A stretch of 64,000 nucleotides of DNA from Grammothele lineata (Eukaryota > Basidiomycota > Agaricomycetes > Polyporales > Polyporaceae). A program made the translations under genes and the position numbers. Where the stretch lies: positions 124,001 through 188,000 of the forward strand of contig NDFF03000035.1 of the NCBI GenBank assembly GCA_002150815.3, read 5' to 3'. Below the pieces are notes generated by a model, which did not search any database, was not told where the DNA came from, and saw only the letters and a program-made list of their open reading frames with translations. Below, piece after piece: positions 63,209 to 64,000 of this stretch (the stretch's first letter is position 1; each line of letters begins with the position of its first letter).

Positions 63209-64000
63209 TCACGCCTTGACGGCCACCCCATTCTCTCCATTCGCTCCCAGCTCCCGTACGACATCTGCCCCGCACTCTTGGATGAGCTCCCACGCGCGCT
63301 CGATATGCTCGCGCTCCGTGCGCTGCGCCCCAATCGCGAAGCGCACGCACACCGTCCCGTTCAGACTCGTCTGCGTGAGGAAGAGCTTGTCGCTCGCGCG
63401 CTCGGTGCGCGCGTAGAGCGCCTTGTTTAGGGCGTTTGTCGCCTCTGCTTTCGCTTCATCCGAGAGCGAGGACGATGAAGAGGAGGGGAGCTTGAGTCGG
63501 ATGACGGAGAGCGCGAGCACGGGCTTCGTGACGAGCTCGAACTCGGGCGCGGCGCGCACGAGGGAGGCGAAGTGCTCGTTGAGAGCGATGCCCTAGACAC
63601 AACGCGGATAGTTAGCACACATGTGACACAGTGTGAGACAAGTCAGGAAATGACTCGCCTTGCGAAGGTGCGCCTGGAAGCCGGCGATGCCGTACGAGCG
63701 GAGGACGAACCAGACTTTGAGCGAGCGGAAGCGGCGGCCGAGGCCGAGGTGCCAGTTGCGGTAGTCCACGGCCGAACCTATGCAGAGAACCCAACCGGAA
63801 AGGCAGGCTTAGTACAGAGTTGGAGGGTAGGGGTATACTCGTGAAAGGACAGACCTTCGTCGTACTGCTTGCTACGGAGGAACGGGGGCGTGATGTCGAG
63901 CGCCTCGATGAGGTCGCGGCGGTCGCGTACCCAGAGCGCCGTCGACTCGAAGTTGACCAGGCCCCACTGTGGAAGTATGTTGAGACACATTTACGACTTG
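63209..64000 (-). CDS. aromatic-L-amino-acid decarboxylase, C-terminal part (5' part outside window)
   Basis: Three 3'-terminal exons lie in the window: 63966-63855, 63777-63659 and 63592-63209. They carry the C-terminal third of a group II PLP decarboxylase: [39 protein letters not shown], then [20 protein letters not shown] and [20 protein letters not shown]. The catalytic lysine and PLP pocket lie beyond the right edge. The family includes tryptophan, tyrosine and DOPA decarboxylases; the substrate is unclear. The intron between 63659 and 63592 needs a GC donor (AAG|GCGAGT at 63658-63657) to keep the frame. Confidence 0.85.

Overview
The window is nuclear DNA of a basidiomycete fungus, most likely an agaricomycete. 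The evidence is GC-rich, compact genes cut by many 50-65 bp GT-AG introns, CT-rich 5' leaders, a FunK1-type fungal kinase, small fungal kinase-like genes, and a Zn2Cys6 regulator. Because most coding sequence is split, the gene models below were built by joining exons at splice sites that keep the reading frame. All joined models stay in frame unless stated otherwise.

Layout. 1-2.7 kb: 5' part of a Zn2Cys6 transcription factor (minus). 2.7-8.5 kb: no recognisable gene; strongly strand-asymmetric, C/T-rich DNA, then plain intergenic sequence. 8.5-15 kb: an NCS1 purine/cytosine-type permease, SEC11 signal peptidase and a bHLH regulator (all minus). 15-21 kb: a gene-poor stretch with an inverted-repeat element, a duplicated exon-like sequence with and without a 56-bp intron, and a small hidden gene for a SUMO-like beta-grasp protein. 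21-29 kb: a FunK1 kinase, a GPI-anchored Kre9/Knh1-like surface protein, tRNA-Gly(GCC) and a MoCF/FAD-synthase-like protein. 29-35 kb: a divergent pair, mitochondrial Obg GTPase and MCM4, whose shared 311-bp spacer holds three MluI-type boxes. 35-46.7 kb: a secreted type-B carboxylesterase, an accessory block of kinase-like genes (one mini kinase and two tandem paralogues), an unrecognised gene, and a serine carboxypeptidase. 46.9-47.5 kb: a minisatellite. 47.9-59.4 kb: housekeeping genes for CstF-64, a TPT/nucleotide-sugar transporter, an acidic RING protein, UPF3 and a cyclin-like protein. 60-64 kb: an MFS transporter, a broken copy of the kinase-like family between direct repeats, and the 3' end of an aromatic-amino-acid decarboxylase that runs off the right edge.

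The genes do not form one pathway. Conserved blocks cover RNA 3'-end formation and mRNA surveillance (CstF-64, UPF3), DNA replication (MCM4), secretion (SEC11) and mitochondrial ribosome assembly (Obg). They are separated by fast-changing accessory blocks rich in kinase-like genes, repeats and decayed elements. The most notable items are the hidden SUMO-like gene, the plus/minus-intron duplication, the MCB boxes at MCM4 and the dispersed mini-kinase family.
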